Assembly: GCA_000310025.1 (NCBI GenBank)
Contig: FN649741.1
Location: 6,241,947 to 6,254,385 of the forward strand
DNA: 12,439 nucleotides
Origin: Ectocarpus siliculosus
Lineage: Eukaryota; Sar; Phaeophyceae; Ectocarpales; Ectocarpaceae
Reading direction: 5' to 3'
In this document: positions 7,771-12,439 of the stretch, in pieces
Position numbering within the stretch: the stretch's first letter is position 1
How the letters are laid out: each line of letters begins with the position of its first letter
The notes under the pieces: generated by a model
What the model was told of the DNA's origin: nothing
Database searches by the model: none
Seen by the model: the letters and a program-made list of their open reading frames with translations, nothing else
Translations under genes and position numbers: made by a program

Positions 7771-7986
7771 GGGCTAAATGAATGATCATGATGGATGCTG
7801 CGATGCTGCTTTGCATGGTTGCACCGCTCTCCCGGGGGCCCCGGGGGATGATCTAGGGGAGGTTATGTTTGCTTCTGTGTGCCCCCCGCGTCAGATCTCA
7901 GGTTCGAGTCATACCGCTTTGCTCAGCAGACAGAGAGACCGACGAGGTCTGGCCGTATCGGCAGCTTCAACTTTCAGAATCCGACC
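7771..7986. promoter_or_regulatory. Divergent intergenic region, likely shared promoter
   Basis: This 216-bp gap separates the two divergent start codons and must hold both 5' UTRs and promoters unless upstream exons exist. It contains GATGCTGC twice close together (near 7793-7810) and a GC-rich palindrome at 7831-7845 (CCCGGGG, one base, CCCCGGG). I see no clear TATA box. Confidence 0.6.
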
Positions 7987-9042
7987 ATGACGCAGACGCA
8001 AGCCCATCCCCGACAGGAAGCTTGGTCCTCCCGCTGGAAGCAGCCCAGGAGACATTTCAGCGAAGAAGAGCACATGCATGAGCAGTATCATAGACGCTCA
8101 ACATCAGGTACTTGTGTTGCAGCAGCGGCGCCCTATTGCTGCTCCTGTAGTTCAGCAGACCCGATGATGAGCGCAACAAGCCCAGTAGGCTGCTGCTGCT
8201 GCCCCACGAAGGTAGAGCGGCGACGACGTCCTCGACGACGAGACCAGGACGAGGCGCAGCGGGAGAAGTCGAGCAGCGCCAGCAGGAGCGTCACGCGAGG
8301 GAGCAGGCGACGCCGGCAAGGTTCGGGCCTGGCGACGACCGTGCTCTTCGCCTCGTCGACCGCAGCTGCCTCCGCCGCCGCTGCTACCGCTGCCTCATCT
8401 TCTCGGGACATCCCGTCCTCGCGCATGGCGAGCAGGAGCGCGTCGTTGCATCGCCACCACCGAAGAGAAGCGGCCTTCGCTTCGCCGGCAGGCATCGCCG
8501 AGCCCATCGGCCGCTGGGCCGCAGCTGGCTGCCGCCGCCTGGCCTCGGACATGACACAGCACGGCGCCGCCGCCGTGACGGCCGGGGTCAGGAGCCGGGC
8601 GACCAGGTTTCTTCTCCGCGGGGGCTTGCGCGATCGGAGCGGTGACGCCGATGGCGGCGACAGCAGCAGCACTGCGGCAGCTAGCAGCAGGCTGCGAATG
8701 ATCGCTGGAGGCTTTTCGGGTGATTTCATGCCGCAGGACGAGTCCTGGAAGCGGGGGAGTAAGGCAGCTCGGCAGGAACACGACGAGAGAACGGGCGGCG
8801 GCGGCGGCGGCGACGGCACGCCGCTGGCGTCTTCGCAGTCCGACATCGGGGCCCATTCGGACCCCGCCGCGTCCGAAGAGGACGAGGTCTACTCGTGGGC
8901 GCCCAAGCAGAACGGGCAGGGGTCGTGGGACGGCGGCGGGGGTGCGGCCGCTGCTACCCTCCGCCGCCGGGAGGACACCGCCCCCGTCTGGCGCGTCGAC
9001 CTGAAGCGCGGCGTTTACACAGGAGATGTCAAGGTCAAGCAG
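7987..9042 (+). CDS. PDZ protein exon 1, low-complexity N-terminus
   Basis: Residues 1-352. The frame is open for over 1 kb, biased to Arg, Ser, Ala and Gly, and ends WRVDLKRGVYTGDVKVKQ, the first strand of PDZ1. Donor CAG|GTTAGC, phase 0. The last 350 nt are the best supported as coding; the first 700 nt are supported mainly by the open frame. Confidence 0.72.
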
Positions 9043-12000
9043 GTTAGCGTTTGCGGTGTGTGTGTGTTTTCACGGTTTTTCTTTTGCCGTGGTAGCAATG
9101 GTAAGGGTGACACACCGCGCTATGTATGCTGTAGCGCTTCGCGGGGGTGGGCGTTGTTCCGTGCTGCCGGGATGCACGGTGAGTCATGCGAGGGAGCGGC
9201 AAGACTCGTGTCGAAACGGTCAGACGGTGGAGAATGACATTGTACTGCTGGTCGCCCTGCAACGCTTGTCGTTACGCCCAGACGGTCGCCACGGCGGTAA
9301 CCTCGGGAACCTACTATAATAGTAGCCAGGTTGGCGTTCGACCACCTCTCTCGGGATCGAGAACAATCGTTGAGATATCGTCAGCGTGCATGTTCTTCGA
9401 CGTGACCTTTCACGACAGATGACGGTAACGACCGTGGCAAGAGGCGGGGCAAAAGCACAAAAAAAAATAGAAAGAACACTGTTGTGTGACCCTCCTGCGT
9501 AAACCCGGGCTGACACGTCAAACATGCATCATGGGTTGTTGGTGTACACGGAAGGGCGAGGTCGTAGACGGCCCAGGAATAGATGGGACGAACAAACACA
9601 GCAGCACTGACTAAGACAACTGTCACCGTTTGTGTCGTACTCGCTTCCGCCAGATCTTGCCGCTGTGTCAGTTTTCAGAAGTATTATATTTTTGTCGAAT
9701 GGGACGGGAGGTTTGACGCATTCGTGCTGATTCATGCCAGGTGCCACGGCTTGCCGCAATCCTCGCACACAAGACCCGGACAAAGCCCTAGTTTCTTTGG
9801 TGTTCGCTTCCACAATAATACCTCGAAAGAAGGTGTCATCGGCACACGGGTGTATCTCACATGACAAGGAACAGATAACAACTTTTGTAAATACCGTAGC
9901 AGCTGTTAAGTGGGAACAAGCTTCCTGGTTAGTACCGTGGTGCAGATACGCTGTAAACATGATTGTACCAGGTTACATGTGTCAATATGTATCCTTTCAT
10001 TCCGGACGTGTTTGTAACACTCGCCCAGTCCTCTCGAGGTTTGTCCAGTCTAACCCTCAGAGGCCTTCCGTCTCATATCCGCGGCTGATCCCATTGATTT
10101 CTGCCCGCGCGTGCCTGGAACTATATCGCCTGTCAGCCGCTAGGCCTTGACCTGGCGGAGTGCAGCGGGGGTGTCTGCGTGTCTAGGGTCCGAGCGGGGT
10201 GCAGCGCGGAGCGACAGGGGGTCCGGTACGTCTGATGTATCCGCCACGGTCCCGCATGGGGTGGGGTATGTAGAGATTTTGCGCAAGTTTGTCATCATGG
10301 ATACATTATCGCGACGCTTGCAACAGTGGATGTGCCGCGTTGGGTGCTTAACTGCTTTTCACGGCATGAATGACGTGTCGGGTTGGGGGGGGGGAGGGGG
10401 GACATTCGCGCCGTGTGTTTCAGTGTTTTTTTTCAATTCGTTTGGGATTTGAGTACCTCGTCGGTTTGCATCTTTCGAGACCCCTTGTTTTTGCCTCGTC
10501 TACGTGCATCGGCTGTTGAACAGTCGAGAGCCCGTTTGTCCTTTTACTTTATTTTTTTTCTTGCACTACTGTTGTTCAGAGCCGGCGACCGGATCGTGGC
10601 GACGAGCGCCACGCTTGGAGACGTCCTGTGGGAGAAGAATACGGTGGACGGGATACTCTCGGCAGTGGGCACCCGCCTCGTGTTCTCCAACACCGTCACG
10701 CTGCGGGTCGAGAGAGCGCTTGACGCACAGCAACTGGCCGCGGCGAGGTGATAAATATATTTTTTGTTCTTTTTTTCGTTTGTCGTGGGAGGCGTTGAGG
10801 GCAGCCAGGGGGGATCTGCCGCGGGAAGGGGTTGAGATGCGAGGATAAGCTCGATGGAACGTCGCTTGAGCAGGCTTCAGGCGGCGACTTGACTGCCCTC
10901 GTCGGGGCTGACACGGCTGTTGCGCGCTTCTGATACAACCACGGGGGCAGTCTTGCTGTTGTTTTGTCGTTCGTTGTATTCCTCGTGCAAGCTGGGTACG
11001 ATTGCCACCCTTTCTGCTGCAGACCTGCCCAATCCGGACCCGAGACACCCCAACCTTATCACGCCCCCCTCCCCCTGCCCCTGGTAAGCTGAACTTCACC
11101 CACTCATGACACCCCTCTTTTCCCCTCCCCAACAAAATTCCCGAGAAACAGGTTCCGCGAGTCGGTGACCCAGACGTACGAGGTTACACTCCAGAGGCCC
11201 CCCGGGCTCATCCTGGAGCAGGTGTGGGACCCCGCCGGCAGCGGGCAGGCGGACAGCGTGGTCGTGGCGGGCATCGTCCCGGGGAGCCCCGCGGAATCGA
11301 GCGGTGCGGTGGAATGCGGGGACACAGTGGTGGCTGTGAGCAGTTCCATCGGGAACATCATGTGGCCCTACAGGTATAGTCCGGGTGGTGCTAGTATTGC
11401 TGCTGTTTTTTTTTGTTTTCGGGGCACGGGTGTGTGGTTTTGCAGCGAGACGGAGAAGGTGAATGAAAGGTGGGTGGGAACGTGCTCGTTTTTTTCGCGT
11501 CGCTGCCGTGAGTAATTTGGCCCTTTTTTTTTTCTGCTGTTTCACGTGTTTTGGCTTGCGGTAGGAGCGAGGACTGGCTTATCTGCACCAAAGCACGCAA
11601 ACGATTCCGTGATTGGCATGGAAGCATACTTTGCCGGGTGTGGAGAAGAAGAGGGAAAATTAATCTTGTCGGACAATACGCACGTCATTCGTATCCTCGT
11701 GTAGACATCGTTGCCAAACGTCTCCCTTGCTCAAGAGAGGTCTCCGTGAAACCAATTTTGAGTACTGTGCCAGCTCAAGCAGCCAGGAGGGGGTGCACAA
11801 GTGTGGGTGTACGTGCGGAGAGTGTGGTTTTCTCGAGCATGGGCTGTGTTTTTCGCTGTTTCCCGCGCAAGCAATTACGCAACACAAGAAAGGCCTGGTG
11901 TTGGTGTGTTGTGCCGCTGAAACCCTGGCCTCCGGCAAAAAGCGAAGGGATGGCTTGCGCCCCCCCCCCCCCCCCTCCCCGGATTCCCCAGTTCCGTGAC

Positions 12001-12182
12001 CACCGATGAATATTGTTGTTTTCGTTGTATATACCAGCCGTAATTGACACGCCGTTTCGAACCACTCCGGCAGGCAACTGGAGGGTGCACTGAGCGCAAT
12101 CGAGCGGCATATCGGGAGCACCATCAACATTCGGTTTCAGCGCACTGTCCAGATGGGGGCGTGGAAGGACCCTTCCAACACG
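7987..12182 (+). CDS. Tandem PDZ-domain protein, 5 exons, C-terminus missing
   Basis: PDZ domains bind C-terminal or internal peptides and scaffold complexes; the partner and cell compartment are unknown. Exons: 7987-9042, 10137-10225, 10580-10747, 11152-11373, 12074-12182, joining in frame to 548 residues. Residues 1 to about 330 are low complexity: Cys clusters, an Arg run near 76-83, an Ala-rich stretch near 115-135, a Gly run near 270 and an acidic EEDEVYSW near 295. PDZ1 spans about 334-437 (KQPLGLDLAE, AGCSAERQGVRAGDRIVATS, TVTLRVER). PDZ2 spans about 447-540 (YEVTLQRPPGLILEQV, PGSPAESSG, GDTVVAVSSSIG, TINIRFQR). The GDR/GDT-VATS-LG-LW/MW pattern recalls the plastid PDZ-TPR protein MET1/ZKT of plants, from memory. 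The start at 7987 is the first in-frame ATG after a stop at 7849, with A at -3. No clear bipartite plastid signal is visible. An upstream exon is possible. Confidence 0.82.
9043..10136 (+). other. PDZ gene intron 1
   Basis: 1094 nt between KVKQ and PLGL. It includes a 15-nt odd palindrome (CTACTAT, A, ATAGTAG) at 9311-9325 and a 143-codon minus-strand open frame at 9529-9960 that I do not recognise. Confidence 0.8.
10137..10225 (+). CDS. PDZ protein exon 2
   Basis: Residues 353-381 plus two bases of Arg382. It reads PLGLDLAECSGGVCVSRV, then AGCSAERQGV, the carboxylate-binding loop and second strand of PDZ1. Acceptor CTGTCAG|CCG, donor CCG|GTACGT (phase 2). It was found only by requiring continuity between exons 1 and 3. 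Confidence 0.82.
10226..10579 (+). other. PDZ gene intron 2
   Basis: 354 nt with a strong GTACGT donor, an interrupted G-run near 10385-10401 and a T-rich 3' part. Nothing else seen. Confidence 0.83.
10580..10747 (+). CDS. PDZ protein exon 3
   Basis: Residues 383-437 with split codons at both ends, reading AGDRIVATSATLGDVLWEKN, then GTRLVFSNTVTLRVERAL. Acceptor GTTCAG|A, donor GCGAG|GTGATA. It completes PDZ1. A stop lies just past the donor in this frame, so the intron is required. Confidence 0.85.
10748..11151 (+). other. PDZ gene intron 3
   Basis: 404 nt, with a CT-rich stretch near 11065-11130 ahead of the acceptor. Nothing else seen. Confidence 0.83.
11152..11373 (+). CDS. PDZ protein exon 4
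   Basis: Residues 438-511 plus a split Arg512, starting FRESVTQTYEVTLQRPPGL and ending SSSIGNIMWPY. Acceptor AAACAG|G, donor TACAG|GTATAG. It holds most of PDZ2, with PGSPAESSG and GDTVVAV. Confidence 0.86.
11374..12073 (+). other. PDZ gene intron 4
   Basis: 700 nt with T-rich tracts near 11405 and 11525 and the C16 run. No coding signal recognised. Confidence 0.83.
11960..11975 (+). repeat. C16 homopolymer
   Basis: Sixteen C's in PDZ intron 4, followed by TCCCC, about 100 nt before the exon 5 acceptor. Confidence 0.95.
12074..12182 (+). CDS. PDZ protein exon 5 (last certain exon)
   Basis: Residues 512-548, reading QLEGALSAIERHIGSTINI, then RFQRTVQMGAWKDPSNT. It parallels TVDGILSAVGTRL of PDZ1 and supplies the last helix and strand of PDZ2. 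Acceptor CCGGCAG|G, donor ACG|GTGCGA, phase 0. The next exon is uncertain. Confidence 0.82.
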
Positions 12183-12439
12183 GTGCGACATTCACCTTGT
12201 CTTCGCGTTGTAAAAAAAAAAAAAAAATGGCCGTGCTATCTCTTGCCGTGGTTTTGGTGTCTGTGGGGTTCCCTTTCCTCTCTCCCGTTCGCTATTTTCA
12301 GCCTCGCCGAAGTGTGCCCAAGCTCTCTCTGCTTGTTGCAGGGACTCACGCCCTGTGTTACAGGTCGAGGGGCAGCAGTTTGTCCGATTTCAAGACACCT
12401 TTTATTCCTAGAACTATGCAACGATCTCCTATCCATCCT
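12183..12439 (+). other. PDZ gene 3' region, intron 5 and possible next exon
   Basis: It starts with the donor GTGCGA and has an A16 run (12212-12227). Two good acceptors follow: TATTTTCAG before 12302 and CTTGTTGCAG before 12342. Both give an open phase-0 frame to the window end, and neither yields a motif I recognise. Confidence 0.5.

Noticed and set aside
8133-8846. 237-codon minus-strand open frame with a hydrophobic signal-like stretch
   Set aside because: It is antisense to PDZ exon 1 in GC-rich, compositionally biased DNA, where long shadow frames are expected. No domain is recognisable.
9529-9960. 143-codon minus-strand open frame in PDZ intron 1
   Set aside because: No motif, no recognisable family, and no splice continuity with anything nearby. 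A decayed mobile element fragment cannot be excluded.

Overview
The window is a eukaryotic nuclear segment with two large, intron-rich, head-to-head genes and much repeat-derived intron sequence. I call it eukaryotic because nine exons on the minus strand and five on the plus strand join in frame across GT-AG introns, each rebuilding a recognisable protein family. Mixed GC content, introns of about 350-1560 nt, many C/G homopolymers, GT-rich tracts and divergent gene order suggest a brown alga or related photosynthetic stramenopile. That assignment is inference.

Minus strand (7770 down to 421, continuing past the window start): a FGGY-family carbohydrate kinase. Nine exons give 345 in-frame residues containing the N-terminal sugar-binding domain, the catalytic-Asp region (GGADA) and the start of the C-terminal ATP-binding domain. 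The last third of the protein lies beyond position 1, where the window opens with 22 G's.

Plus strand (7987 to at least 12182, continuing past the window end): a protein with a long low-complexity N-terminal region followed by two PDZ domains that resemble each other. Five exons give 548 in-frame residues. The two start codons are 216 bp apart, so 7771-7986 is the likely shared promoter.

The kinase introns hold most of the mobile DNA. Intron 8 carries the C-terminal remnant of a LINE-like retrotransposon (CCHC-type Cys/His motif) with its 3' end repeated in tandem. It is preceded by a short repeat whose 3' tail resembles the LINE tail. A second copy of that short repeat lies in opposite orientation in intron 4, has a Pol III B-box-like motif, and ends about 30 nt before a splice acceptor; the pair looks like a tRNA-type SINE sharing its 3' end with a LINE. 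Intron 1 contains a foldback element of about 400 bp that is self-complementary nearly to its centre. Introns 3 and 5 hold (CAG)9 and (CGATA)9 microsatellites.

I see no tRNA, rRNA, CRISPR array or prokaryotic feature. Nothing in the sequence links the two genes' functions beyond the shared promoter region.
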